Shown piece after piece: positions 8,891 to 18,010 of a stretch of 64,000 nt of DNA (position 1 is its first letter; the number at the start of each line of letters is the position of its first letter). The position numbers were made by a program, and so were the translations under genes. Below the pieces are notes generated by a model. That model did not search any database, was not told the DNA's origin, and worked only from the letters and a program-made list of their open reading frames with translations. This stretch comes from Paenarthrobacter histidinolovorans (GTDB taxonomy: Bacteria > Actinomycetota > Actinomycetes > Actinomycetales > Micrococcaceae), in contig NZ_BMPM01000009.1 in assembly GCF_014647595.1 (NCBI RefSeq), forward strand, positions 124,001-188,000, given 5' to 3'.

Positions 8891-9937
8891 TTATGACACC
8901 CTGGGGGCGGAGCCGGCGAGTTCCTCGCGAACAATGTTCGTCCCCGCGCTGAGAGCACTCAGCTTGGCCAGTGCGACGTCGCGGGGGAACGGTGCCATGC
9001 CGCAGTTGGAGCTCGGGATGAGCTTGTCCGCGTCGACGAACTGCAGGGCCTTGCGGAGGGTGTCGGCGACTTCCTCCGGGGTCTCGATGGTCTCGCTTGC
9101 GACGTCGATTGCCCCGAGCATGACTTTCTTGCCGCGGAGGAGCTCGATGAGGTCCATGGGCACGTGGGAGTTCTGGGATTCCAGCGAGACGATGTCGATG
9201 CTGGAGCTCTGCAGCAGCGGGAACGTTTCCTCGTACTGCCGCCACTGTGAGCCGAGCGTGGCCTTCCAGTCAGTATTCGCCTTGATTCCGTAGCCGTAAC
9301 AGATATGCACAGCGGTCTCCACGCGCAGTCCCTCTGCCGCTCTCTCAAGCGCAGCCACGCCCCAGTCCTTGACCTCATCGAGGAAGACGTTGAACGCGGG
9401 CTCGTCGAACTGGATGATGTCCACCCCGGCCGCCTCCAGTTCTTTCGCCTCCTCGTTCAGGATCGTGGCGAACTCCCAGGCGAGCTTCTCGCGGCTCTTG
9501 TAGTGGTCATCGTAGAGCGTGTCCACCATGGTCATGGGGCCGGGAAGAGTCCATTTGATCGGCCGGTCGGTGGTTGCACGGAGGAACTTGGCGTCTTCGA
9601 CGAATACCGGCCGCTCGCGGCGAACCGCTCCGACGACGGTCGGTACACTCGCGTCGTAACGATCGCGGATGCGCACGGTCTTTCGCTGTTCAAAGTCCAC
9701 CCCGCTGAGATGCTCGATGAACGTAGTGACGAAGTGCTGGCGGGTTTGCTCGCCGTCGCTGACGATGTCGATGCCGCGTCGGCTCTGTTCGTGGATGGCG
9801 ATGCGCAGGGCATCCTGCTTGCCTTCGAGCAGCGCATCTCCCTCCAGTTTCCAGGGGGACCAAAGAGTCTCAGGCTGTGCGAGCCACGATGGTTTCGGCA
9901 GGCTTCCGACGACGGTGGTGGGCAAGAGTGTGTTCAT
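8891..9937 (-). CDS. mesD: Folate-independent core methionine synthase, MesD type
   Basis: 348 residues equal to the C-terminal catalytic barrel of MetE, without the folate-binding N-terminal half. Zinc-binding residues are visible as HIC (His211, Cys213) and SSNCGMAPFPR (Cys312); FDEP (178) is the homocysteine-side acidic pair. It transfers a methyl group to homocysteine; the MesD family works with the DUF1852 protein MesX and does not need 5-methyl-tetrahydropteroyl-polyglutamate binding of full MetE. Gene order mesX-mesD with a 20-base gap and a LysR regulator beyond strongly supports MesD over other short MetE families. Confidence 0.85.
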   Translation of the reverse strand: MNTLLPTTVVGSLPKPSWLAQPETLWSPWKLEGDALLEGKQDALRIAIHEQSRRGIDIVSDGEQTRQHFVTTFIEHLSGVDFEQRKTVRIRDRYDASVPTVVGAVRRERPVFVEDAKFLRATTDRPIKWTLPGPMTMVDTLYDDHYKSREKLAWEFATILNEEAKELEAAGVDIIQFDEPAFNVFLDEVKDWGVAALERAAEGLRVETAVHICYGYGIKANTDWKATLGSQWRQYEETFPLLQSSSIDIVSLESQNSHVPMDLIELLRGKKVMLGAIDVASETIETPEEVADTLRKALQFVDADKLIPSSNCGMAPFPRDVALAKLSALSAGTNIVREELAGSAPRVS

Positions 9938-9957
9938 GATTGACGATTCTCCGGGGG

Positions 9958-10950
9958 TCAGTTGACGAGTGCGGGGTATTTGGCGGTCCACCGGTCCAAC
10001 AGGTCCTTGTGGGGCGTGATGAAGTGTTCCTCCGTGTACTTCGCCTGCTTGATGGCGAGCTGACTGCGCTCGACGCGGTCGTAAGCGATCTGGGTCCGCG
10101 AGTAATCCTGCTCTCCCAGGCTCGGCTGGTAGATGGCGGCGGCGGCGGAGTTCGCGTTGTAGACCTCCGGGCGGTAGATCTTCTGGAACGTCTCCATGGT
10201 GCTGATCGTGCCGATGAGCTGCAGGTTGGAGTAGTCGTTGAGCAGGTCGCCGCGGAAATAGAAGGCGAGCGGGGCAACGCTGCCACGTGGCATGAAGTAG
10301 CGGACCTGCAGCCCCATCTTTGCGAAGTACGCGTCCGTCAGCGAGAACTCGTCCTGCTGGTACTCGACGCCCAGGACCGGGTGATGGTTCTCGGTTCGCC
10401 GGTACGTCTTGCTCGTGGAGACGCTGATGCACACCACTGGTGGCTGCGGGAAGCGTTCCTGGCATGCCGGGGAATCGAGGAATTGCTGGAACAGCTTGCC
10501 GTGAAGATCGCCGAAGTCCTCGGGAACGGTGGGTTTGCCTGAGTCGCCTGCGGCCGCCGGCAGTACTACGCTGAAGTCGAAGTCACGGACGTAGGAGGAG
10601 AAGTTGTTTCCCACGATCCCTTGGTGGCGGACCCCGTTCAGCTGGTCGACGATCTGGATGTCGAGAACCTCGAACAGCGGGAACTGCTGGTCCGTGCCTT
10701 CCGCGGTGAACTCTATCTGCACAGAGACGATCTCAAGCTCGAGCGTGTAACGGTCGCGGTCCGGGTTGTCCCAGCATGCCAGATCGTTGAAACGGCGCCG
10801 AATCATGGTCAGGGCGTTGCGGAGGTTCTCCTGGCGGTGCTCGCCCCGTGCCAGGTTGGCGAAATTCGTTGTGATCCGCGAGCCTTCGGACGGGGAGTAG
10901 TCCTCGTCGAAGGGGGTGGTGGTGATGCTGAAGGTGAAGTCGTCTGCCAT
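9958..10950 (-). CDS. mesX: DUF1852 protein, MesX partner of core methionine synthase
   Basis: 330 residues covering the whole DUF1852 family, with MADDFTFSITTTPFDEDYSPS at the start and DLACWDNPDRDRYTLELEIVSVQI in the body; no signal peptide or membrane segment. The family is known almost only beside mesD-like genes, and the two proteins have been shown in other bacteria to be needed together for methionine synthesis; the chemistry of MesX is not settled. First gene of the operon, divergent from a LysR regulator 120 bases away, so induction by that regulator is likely. Confidence 0.85.
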   Translation of the reverse strand: MADDFTFSITTTPFDEDYSPSEGSRITTNFANLARGEHRQENLRNALTMIRRRFNDLACWDNPDRDRYTLELEIVSVQIEFTAEGTDQQFPLFEVLDIQIVDQLNGVRHQGIVGNNFSSYVRDFDFSVVLPAAAGDSGKPTVPEDFGDLHGKLFQQFLDSPACQERFPQPPVVCISVSTSKTYRRTENHHPVLGVEYQQDEFSLTDAYFAKMGLQVRYFMPRGSVAPLAFYFRGDLLNDYSNLQLIGTISTMETFQKIYRPEVYNANSAAAAIYQPSLGEQDYSRTQIAYDRVERSQLAIKQAKYTEEHFITPHKDLLDRWTAKYPALVN

Positions 10951-11031
10951 GTGATGCCAATCCGTTGATGGGCCGGAGACGGCCTTTCAGAAGGGGATGT
11001 ATCCATGGTGCAGCTTTTTGATGGGTATCAG

Positions 11032-11046
11032 GTAACTACTGGTTAC
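11032..11046. promoter_or_regulatory. Candidate LysR-type operator
   Basis: GTAAC and GTTAC are inverted around a 5-base spacer, between mesX and its divergent LysR gene and 25 bases before the LysR start. Position and form suit a LysR site; no experimental support. Confidence 0.4.
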
Positions 11047-11070
11047 TATGCATACATATAGAATCTACCT

Positions 11071-12012
11071 ATGCCTCAGATTTCGAGCGGATTGACCTTG
11101 CAGCAGCTCCGTTACTTCATAGAAGTTGCAGCCGAGGGGTCGATCTCCGCGGCCGCCGATCTTCTCTACGTAGCGCAGCCGACCATGTCCGCCGCGATGA
11201 AGGATCTTGAGGCGCGGGTTGGCCGTGCGCTCCTGCTTCGCTCCGCCCGCGGGGTCACCCTCACCGCCGACGGGGTGGAGTTCCTCGGCTACGCGAGGCA
11301 GGTGGTGGAGCAGTTTGCTCTCCTCGAGCAGCGCTATCTTGGCAGGCCACCACGGCGGCGACTGCTCGGGGTGTCAACCCAGCACTACTCGTTCGCGGTG
11401 GATGCCTTCGTCCGGATGGTCAAGGCCACTGATGTGGCCGAATACGAGTTCTCACTGCGTGAGTCCCGCACCTGGGACATCATCGAGGATGTCCGGACTC
11501 TCCGCAGCGAGGTAGGCATCCTCTACCGGAACGATTTCAACCGGAAGGTCATCGACAAGCTGCTCCGGGAATCCGGGCTCGCGTTCACTCCTCTTTTCCT
11601 CGCCGATCCACACATTTTCATTTCACGGAAGAACCCGCTCGCCTCAAAAGAGCGTGCGACTCTTGATGATCTCGCCGGCTTGCCGCGCCTGACCTTCGAT
11701 CAAGGTGCGAACAACTCTTTCTACTTCGCCGAGGAGATTCTCTCCACCTTGTCCAGCAAGCAGGAGATCCGGGTCTCCGACCGTGCCACGATCTTCAACC
11801 TCATGATCGGGCTCCACGGCTACACGATCTCGACGGGCATCATCAGCGGGCAACTCGACCCGGAGATCGTGGCCATCCCGCTCGACGTTGACGAACGCAT
11901 CGAGATCGGCTGGATCGGCCATGCCGCGATTCCGCTCACCGACCAGGCGCAGCGCTACCTCGGGGAATTGCGGACCGTCGTCGCTGAGTTCGGCGTAGCG
12001 CTGATCGACTGA
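11071..12012 (+). CDS. LysR-family regulator of the mesX-mesD operon
   Basis: 313 residues. The winged helix spans about residues 9-68 (LTLQQLRYFIEVAAEGSISAAADLLYVAQPTMSAAMKDLE), followed by the periplasmic-binding-protein-like effector domain (residues 95-300). It is divergent from mesX, with a dyad in the gap, and is the likely local activator. The effector is probably a methionine-pathway metabolite such as homocysteine, as for MetR, but that is inference. The -10-like element CATACATATAG lies close upstream of its own ATG. Confidence 0.8.
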   Translation: MPQISSGLTLQQLRYFIEVAAEGSISAAADLLYVAQPTMSAAMKDLEARVGRALLLRSARGVTLTADGVEFLGYARQVVEQFALLEQRYLGRPPRRRLLGVSTQHYSFAVDAFVRMVKATDVAEYEFSLRESRTWDIIEDVRTLRSEVGILYRNDFNRKVIDKLLRESGLAFTPLFLADPHIFISRKNPLASKERATLDDLAGLPRLTFDQGANNSFYFAEEILSTLSSKQEIRVSDRATIFNLMIGLHGYTISTGIISGQLDPEIVAIPLDVDERIEIGWIGHAAIPLTDQAQRYLGELRTVVAEFGVALID

Positions 12013-12067
12013 CTGCAGTTGAGCGGGCGGGTCTTCACTCCTTCACTGATTGGATGTAGTCGCCCGC

Positions 12068-12814
12068 CTAGCCCGTTACGGCCGGAAGTTCCGCGCTCAA
12101 GGCGCGAAGGTAAGCAGCGAAACCCTCCGGTGCGCGGGCGTGGGTCCGCCCGGAGGTCAGGACGCGGATGGTGTCTGTCGCCACCACCTGGAATCCGCGG
12201 CTGCGCAGGCGTTCCACCAGGACCCTGTCCTCGTGCGCCCGCAACCGCGGGAAACCGCCCACGGCAAAATAGGCGGAGCCGCGGACGCCAAAGTTCGCCC
12301 CATGGATGTACTGATGGTCCTCGCGGAACGGGTGGAGTTCCAGCCAGCGCCGCAGCACTGCGGGGTCAATATCGTTGGGGTCGGGCTCCACGGAACCCAG
12401 GATGGCATCCGCTCCGTTCTCAGCGAGCTCCACCTGACGGACAAGCCAGTTCTCCGGCACCGCGGAGTCCGCGTCGGTGTTGGCGAACCAGAGGTCGCCG
12501 GCGTCGATGGGGCGCCGTGCGGCCAGAGCGCTGCGGAAGCCAAAACCGCGACTGGCGCCCGTGCTCCGCAACGCCACTTCGACCAGGGAAAAGCGGGGAT
12601 CGCCGGCTACGTACGCGGCGGTGATGTCCGCTGAGCGGTCGGTGCAACTGTCCAGGACCACCGTCATGTGGAGTCGGATGTCCGGGCGTGCCCTGTTGAG
12701 CACGTCGGCGGCTGTCCGAAGAGCTGACAGCGCGTGGCCGATGTGCTGGTCCTCGTTGTGGGCGGGCATGACCACTGCCACATCCCGAATGCGTTGCGGC
12801 ACAGGATCCGTCAT
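12068..12814 (-). CDS. Glycosyltransferase family 2
   Basis: 248 residues, GT-A fold: VAVVMPAHNEDQHIGHALSAL at the start binds the nucleotide, the DxD equivalent is ANTDADS near residue 115, and the acceptor side includes LRAHEDRVLVERL. No membrane anchor, so it acts in the cytoplasm on an activated sugar and unknown acceptor. Its ATG overlaps the stop of the deacetylase/methyltransferase gene by four bases (12811-12814). It is the third gene of a coupled operon, so all three products likely make or modify the same small glycosylated molecule. Confidence 0.85.
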   Translation of the reverse strand: MTDPVPQRIRDVAVVMPAHNEDQHIGHALSALRTAADVLNRARPDIRLHMTVVLDSCTDRSADITAAYVAGDPRFSLVEVALRSTGASRGFGFRSALAARRPIDAGDLWFANTDADSAVPENWLVRQVELAENGADAILGSVEPDPNDIDPAVLRRWLELHPFREDHQYIHGANFGVRGSAYFAVGGFPRLRAHEDRVLVERLRSRGFQVVATDTIRVLTSGRTHARAPEGFAAYLRALSAELPAVTG

Positions 12815-14172
12815 GTCGCCCCGCCCGGGGCCACGAGGATTTCCAGCATGAAGTCCTTCTCGCGGTAAAGCCCGTGTGTGGGCCACTCCAGCTGGGTGCG
12901 GGCCATCGCATGGACGGCTTCAGCATCAAGCCGCCAGCCCGATATCGGATGCCGCCAGTGGCACAGCAGCAGGGTCCCGCCGGGGAGGGTGGAGGCCTGG
13001 ATCCTGGCCAGGAGCTCCGTTAGCTCCTCCGGGGAAAGGTAGTAGCCGGTCTCGGACAACACCACCAGATCGAACGTGCCTTCAGGCCACTCATGCGGCA
13101 TTGTGAGGTGCCTGGCCTCCGCTGATGGATACCGGGAAAGGCGCTTACCGGCCTCCGCGAGTGCCGTGCTGCTGGCGTCCACGCCCAGGAACGTTCCGCA
13201 GCGCTTGGCGAGCTCTTCGCTGAGCGTGCCAATTGAGCAGCCCAGCTCCAGCCCTGATTCGTAGGATTCCCGGGGGAGTGCAGCCAGGGTCATGGCCCGC
13301 TTGCGGCGTTCGTACCAGCTGGTGGTGTAGCTCCAGGGATCCTCTTCGCGGGAGTGCACCTCGTCGAAGATCCGCTCCGCATCCTTGGCGCTGTTGTTTC
13401 CAGCCGTTGAGGGGTGCCAGGCGAAGGTTTCCCACGGCCTCTGGAAGTGTTCCAGGAATGTTCCGGAGAGCAGTGTCTCGTCGCCCGGCTCCCCGGAGAG
13501 TGGTTCCGTTTGTGAGGCGTGGGCCCGCATCGCAGCAGCTTTGGCCTCCTGCTCCGACTCTTCGAGCGGGACCCGCACCCACGTTTGCCAGGTTTCATGG
13601 TCCGGCCCTGCCCAGAGCCAGTACCAGATGGGGTACTCCAACAAACCGTGGCCGCCGTTGTCGGCGAGCTCCGCCGCCGTGGAGCCCAGGACGTCGTGGT
13701 CGGTGTGCCCGTCGGATCGGAGCGGGGCAACGATCGTCACGTTCTCCGCTGGACGCCCTGAAGCTGCGGTGGCCTCCCGGACCGCGTCCGCGATCCTGTC
13801 TGCGTTGGCTGCCAGCTTGCCGTCAGGCAGTTCCAGGAACTGCCAGCTCGCGCCCGGAGCCAGCCCCGACACAGCCGCGTCGAACTCTGTGAGCCTGAGG
13901 GCGGCAAGCTGTTCCGGCGTCGTCGTTGGCGATTCCGGGTGGGACGCTTCGCCGGCGGTGCAGAGCAGGACTTTGATGTCTGCGCCTGCTGCGTGAAGTT
14001 TTGCGAGAAATCCGCCGGCGCCCAAGGACTCGTCATCCGGGTGCGCGGCGAGGACCACGAAGGTCATGCCGGCGAGTTCGTCCTTGCCCAGGGGAAGTTC
14101 GGGCAAGGCGGCCAGGCCGCTGGCCAACCAGTCCGACTCGGCCGTGCCGGTGTCCGCGTGCGTGAACGTCAC
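12811..14172 (-). CDS. PIG-L deacetylase fused to SAM-dependent methyltransferase
   Basis: 453 residues with two domains. Residues about 30-235 are a PIG-L/LmbE zinc deacetylase (FVVLAAHPDDESLGAGGF with the AHPDDE metal site, and DGHTDHD). Residues about 260-450 are a class I methyltransferase (SGLELGCSIGTLSEELAKRCGTFLGVDAS is the SAM-binding loop; FDLVVLSETGYYLS follows), of the NodS-like kind. Together they would deacetylate an N-acetyl-sugar and methylate it or its partner. GTG at 14172 overlaps the stop of the upstream gene as GTGA. Similar fusions recur in actinobacteria, but the product is not known to me. Confidence 0.88.
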   Translation of the reverse strand: MTFTHADTGTAESDWLASGLAALPELPLGKDELAGMTFVVLAAHPDDESLGAGGFLAKLHAAGADIKVLLCTAGEASHPESPTTTPEQLAALRLTEFDAAVSGLAPGASWQFLELPDGKLAANADRIADAVREATAASGRPAENVTIVAPLRSDGHTDHDVLGSTAAELADNGGHGLLEYPIWYWLWAGPDHETWQTWVRVPLEESEQEAKAAAMRAHASQTEPLSGEPGDETLLSGTFLEHFQRPWETFAWHPSTAGNNSAKDAERIFDEVHSREEDPWSYTTSWYERRKRAMTLAALPRESYESGLELGCSIGTLSEELAKRCGTFLGVDASSTALAEAGKRLSRYPSAEARHLTMPHEWPEGTFDLVVLSETGYYLSPEELTELLARIQASTLPGGTLLLCHWRHPISGWRLDAEAVHAMARTQLEWPTHGLYREKDFMLEILVAPGGAT

Positions 14173-15245
14173 CAACTCCGATCCCCTTTCAAGGCCAGGG
14201 CGCCCAACTGGGCATCGTCCCGCATGGCGTGGTGTTGCCTGACGTACAACGACAGGTCCGCCATGCGCTTTCCATACGCTTCGTCGAACGCCAGCGGGGC
14301 GGGGCCCAGGTTCTGCGTCACCAGGGATTGGATGCGTTCGACGGCGGCGGCAACAGTTCCGCGGACACGCAAGGCGTCGCTCCAAGGGCTCTGACCCTCG
14401 GTATCCGAATCCTCCAGCAGCCCGGCGTCGATCCGTTCCGCGCTCTGGACGAGATGGCTGGTGGCCGTGCTGATGGTGCGGTCGATCTCTCCCAAAGTGG
14501 CCAGTGCGATCTGGTCAGGTTCACGGCCGTTGTTGGAGGCCTTGCTGAGCGCCGTGGCGTAGTCCCGGGCCACGGCCACCGCACCGCCCAGCCAGCACGC
14601 GGCAACTCCCATCCCGCCCCACGCGAAGCCGGGCCGGGAGAAATACCAGCCTTCATCGCCAACCGGGGTGGCCGGAACGTTGACGAAATGGACCGTGCCG
14701 CTCGGGATTTCCTGCAGTCCCCGGGCGGTCCACGCCGGTGTTTCCGCACTCACGCCGGGGTCTTTCAGGTTCACCGCGAAGGCCGCCCTGCCGCCGTCGT
14801 CGGGAAGATGCGCGGTGATCACGGCGCCGTCCAGCTGTTGGGCCAGGGAGCACCACGGCTTTGATCCGTGGAGGACGTAGCTGCCGTTTGCGGTGCGCTT
14901 GGCTTCGAGCTTCATGCCGGGCCCCTCCGCCGCGAACACTCCCCAGGTGCCTGTCGTGTCGGTTCCGTTCCCGGCCTGGGCCAGGATCGCGAGGGCGTCC
15001 AGGTGGGGTTCCAGCACTCGGCCGGCTGCGACATCCACGGCCGTCACTGATGCCAGGAGTTCCCAGAGTTTGGCTGTGCTGCCTTCGCCGGGCATGGGAG
15101 CTGTCTGTCCGAGTTCCGCGGCGATGGCGAGCAGGGCCGGGACGTCGCCCACGGCGGAGTTGATCTTTTCCAGAGCCGGCTCGAGGGCTTGGAGCTGTAC
15201 TGGTGCGGAGCTGATGCGTACGGGCTGGGGGTCGGGTGCGCTCAT
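14169..15245 (-). CDS. Acyl-CoA dehydrogenase-like flavoprotein
   Basis: 358 residues resembling acyl-CoA dehydrogenases: GVFAAEGPGMKLEAKRTANGSYVLHGSKPWCS matches the beta-barrel that contacts FAD, and helical C-terminal segments follow (ATSHLVQSAERID). It is shorter than the normal 380-400 residues, and I do not see a convincing catalytic glutamate in the usual place, so it may have a changed reaction or none. First gene of the overlapping operon with the PIG-L/methyltransferase fusion and GT2, which suggests oxidation of the same product rather than fatty acid breakdown. Confidence 0.75.
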   Translation of the reverse strand: MSAPDPQPVRISSAPVQLQALEPALEKINSAVGDVPALLAIAAELGQTAPMPGEGSTAKLWELLASVTAVDVAAGRVLEPHLDALAILAQAGNGTDTTGTWGVFAAEGPGMKLEAKRTANGSYVLHGSKPWCSLAQQLDGAVITAHLPDDGGRAAFAVNLKDPGVSAETPAWTARGLQEIPSGTVHFVNVPATPVGDEGWYFSRPGFAWGGMGVAACWLGGAVAVARDYATALSKASNNGREPDQIALATLGEIDRTISTATSHLVQSAERIDAGLLEDSDTEGQSPWSDALRVRGTVAAAVERIQSLVTQNLGPAPLAFDEAYGKRMADLSLYVRQHHAMRDDAQLGALALKGDRSW

Positions 15246-15404
15246 GGACCAAGCCTATTCTAAGCAGCCTTAGTTTTGGTGCGTCGGGAAAGGGGGCCGC
15301 AGCGTGAGGTTCCCGCCTCGAGTGCCACCGGCCCGGACCTCCAACGCGCGCCACCCCCATCAAAGTTCCCATGGGTCCCAACATGAAGCGCATCTTCACA
15401 GCTT

Positions 15405-15450
15405 TTGTCACGCTTGTCACATCTTGTTGTCATTAACCGTGACAGGTTCC
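15405..15450. promoter_or_regulatory. TGTCA-rich promoter region before the SulP-carbonic anhydrase gene
   Basis: Within the 247-base gap 15246-15492 there are several TGTCA repeats and one dyad, TGTCA-N7-TGACA (around 15433-15449). A TTGTCA could be a -35 element. Operator or promoter function is a guess; the rest of the gap shows nothing clear. Confidence 0.3.
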
Positions 15451-15492
15451 GTAGCTTGGAAGGGTCAGCACATTCCGAGCCAGGAGAACCCC

Positions 15493-17775
15493 ATGCCACA
15501 GCCCAACGAATCCGCCACCGTCCCCACCGACTCCCACAGCCCGCCGGGCACCAGTCCCACCAAGAGAAGCATCCTCAGCAACCTCGGCGCAGATCTTCCG
15601 GCCTCTCTCGTGGTCTTCCTCGTAGCTCTTCCGCTTTCCCTCGGCATCGCCGCCGCCTCCGGAGCGCCCATCATGGCCGGCCTCATTGCCGCAGCCATCG
15701 GCGGAATTGTCGCGGGCAGCCTCGGCGGCTCCCCACTGCAGGTGAGCGGCCCCGCCGCCGGACTGACCGTCGTCGTCGCCGGTCTTGTTGCCGAATTCGG
15801 CTGGCAGGTGACCTGCGCAATCACCGCTGCCGCCGGCGTCGTACAGCTGCTCATGGGTGTCAGCCGCATTGGCCGGGCCGCGCTGGCAGTGTCGCCAGTG
15901 GTGGTCAAGGCGATGCTTGCGGGCATCGGAATCACCATTATTCTGCAGCAGCTCCATGTGCTCCTCGGCGGGCAGGCCGCGGGCTCCGCCGTCGAAAACC
16001 TCACCGCGCTTCCAGCCGCAGTCACCAACGTTGAGCTGCACTCGGCACTGCTGGGACTGGCCGTCGTCGCGATTCTGCTGACGTGGAAGTTCCTCCCCGC
16101 TGCGGTGCGGAAAGTGCCGGGGCCCCTGGCCGCCGTCGTTGCTGTCACCGCGCTGTCCGTAGCGGTGGCGCCGGGCGTTGAGCGCATCAGCTTCAGTGGT
16201 TCGATTTTCGACGCCGTCGCACTCCCCAGCCTGCCCGACGGCAACTGGCGTGCCGCCGCCATGGCCGTGATCACGGTGGCCCTCATTGCCAGCATCGAAT
16301 CGCTGCTGTCAGCCGTCGCCGTGGACAAAATGCACGGCGGAATCCGGACGAACCTCAACCGGGAACTCGTCGGTCAAGGCTCGGCGAACATGGTGTCCGG
16401 CATGCTCGGTGGCCTCCCGGTAACAGGCGTTATCGTCCGTAGCGCCACCAACGTCGAAGCCGGTGCGAAAAGCCGTACCTCCGCCATCCTGCATGGCGTT
16501 TGGGTTCTGGTCTTCTCCGCCTTGTTCGCCGGTCTCATCCAACTGATCCCGCTGTCCGTCCTGGCCGGCCTGCTGTTGGTGATCGGCGCCAAGCTCATCA
16601 AAGTGGCCGACATCCGTACCAGCCTTCGCACCGGAGACCTCCTGGTCTATGCCGTCACGTTGGTGTGCGTCGTGGCCCTCAACCTGCTGGAGGGTGTCAT
16701 CATCGGGCTGGCCCTCGCCGCCTTGTGCGTGCTGTGGCGGGTTCTCCGGGCCCAGATCCAGGCGCACGCCCCGGCGGGAACCGGGCTTCCCTGGCGCGTG
16801 ACCATCGCCGGCTCGTGCAGCTTCTTCGCGCTGCCCCGGCTCAACCGCGTCCTGCACTCTGTGCCCGAAGGCCAGGACGCCGTGGTGGAACTGAACGCCG
16901 ACTACCTGGACCACGCTTTCCGCGAAGCACTGGTGGCGTGGGAGAAGCAGCAGAGCAACGGCGGCGCGGCCGTGGTGGTGGAAGAACACGGGACCACCGC
17001 TTTCAGCGATGCCGAGGACAACTCCCCGCAGCGCCAGGAACCGCGCGAGTTTCCGCTGCCGCCGCGCACGTCGTGGCAGGCCGCAGATGCCGCCCAAAGG
17101 AACGACGACGGCGACCCTCACCCGCCGCTGCGCTCCATCCTCCTGGGCATCGACAAATACCATCGCCGCCACGCAGACAAGGTCCGGCCCCTGGTCCAGG
17201 ACCTCACCGAAAGCCAGAACCCCGACACCCTGTTCGTGGCATGCGTTGATTCGCGGGTGAATCCGAACCTGATCACCAGCAGTGGTCCCGGTGATCTCCT
17301 CACCCTGAGGAACATCGGCAACGTGGTGTGCAGCGACGATCATGATGCCTCCATTGACTCAACGCTGGCCTTCGCTGTGAAGGCCTTGTCCGTGGACTCG
17401 ATCGTTGTCTGCGGCCACTCCAATTGCGGAGCCATGAAAGCTGTGATCGCTGACGCGGAAGGATCAGCCGCTGGTCTGGGACGTGGGTTCGATGCCTGGC
17501 TCGAGCATGCCCGACCCAGCTATCAGGCACTCCTGGCGGGACATCCCGTGGCCCGTGCCGCTGAAGCAGAAGGTTTCAGCCGCCTGGATCAGTTGAGCAT
17601 GGTGAATGTGGCGATGCAGTTGGGAAAGCTGACGGAGCATCCCGTCACCGGTCCGGCCTTGGCATCGGGCACAGTGCAGGCGACTGGTCTGTTCTACGAC
17701 ATCTGCACAGCCCGGGTGGTCCTGGTCACCCCGGAAGGCATTGAGCAGTTGGACCCGAGCATGGCCGTCCGCTAA
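15493..17775 (+). CDS. SulP anion transporter fused to beta-carbonic anhydrase
   Basis: 760 residues. Residues about 30-410 are a SulP membrane domain with 10-12 helices (LPASLVVFLVALPLSLGIA and GSPLQVSGPAAG are its hallmark start). The usual STAS end is degenerate and a hydrophilic linker follows. Residues about 550-760 are a beta-carbonic anhydrase with zinc ligands Cys584 (CVDSR, with Asp586-Arg588), His642 and Cys645 (CGHSNCGAM). The fusion suggests bicarbonate uptake coupled to interconversion with CO2. ATG at 15493 has AGGAG 6 bases upstream. It ends just before a large nested palindrome. Confidence 0.92.
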   Translation: MPQPNESATVPTDSHSPPGTSPTKRSILSNLGADLPASLVVFLVALPLSLGIAAASGAPIMAGLIAAAIGGIVAGSLGGSPLQVSGPAAGLTVVVAGLVAEFGWQVTCAITAAAGVVQLLMGVSRIGRAALAVSPVVVKAMLAGIGITIILQQLHVLLGGQAAGSAVENLTALPAAVTNVELHSALLGLAVVAILLTWKFLPAAVRKVPGPLAAVVAVTALSVAVAPGVERISFSGSIFDAVALPSLPDGNWRAAAMAVITVALIASIESLLSAVAVDKMHGGIRTNLNRELVGQGSANMVSGMLGGLPVTGVIVRSATNVEAGAKSRTSAILHGVWVLVFSALFAGLIQLIPLSVLAGLLLVIGAKLIKVADIRTSLRTGDLLVYAVTLVCVVALNLLEGVIIGLALAALCVLWRVLRAQIQAHAPAGTGLPWRVTIAGSCSFFALPRLNRVLHSVPEGQDAVVELNADYLDHAFREALVAWEKQQSNGGAAVVVEEHGTTAFSDAEDNSPQRQEPREFPLPPRTSWQAADAAQRNDDGDPHPPLRSILLGIDKYHRRHADKVRPLVQDLTESQNPDTLFVACVDSRVNPNLITSSGPGDLLTLRNIGNVVCSDDHDASIDSTLAFAVKALSVDSIVVCGHSNCGAMKAVIADAEGSAAGLGRGFDAWLEHARPSYQALLAGHPVARAAEAEGFSRLDQLSMVNVAMQLGKLTEHPVTGPALASGTVQATGLFYDICTARVVLVTPEGIEQLDPSMAVR

Positions 17776-17786
17776 ATCCTTGTGGT

Positions 17787-17887
17787 GTACCGCCGCCACC
17801 TACTTTCGATCCCACACTGCCCCGACACTCCGCACACTCCGCGGCGTGTCGGGGCAGTTTCAATTTCGAAGTAGGTGGTGGCGGTAC
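17787..17887. repeat. Nested 101-bp palindrome
   Basis: Outer arms 17787-17809 and 17866-17887 pair with one bulge and one mismatch; inner arms ACTGCCCCGACAC (17816-17828) and its complement (17846-17858) pair perfectly. It could end transcription of the SulP gene, but it has no T run and is much larger than a terminator. Confidence 0.75.
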
Positions 17888-18010
17888 GGCATGTTGGTTT
17901 CGACGACGTCGCCCTGGGTACGGATTAAGCACCGCCAGGTGGGGAATACTGGACGGAGAACCACGAATTCCGGCAGACCAGGGCTGCCGTTCGAGGAGGT
18001 GGCGGACACT

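Noticed and set aside
16309..17343. Long minus-strand frame inside the SulP-CA gene
   Set aside because: Antisense shadow; no ribosome site or domain.
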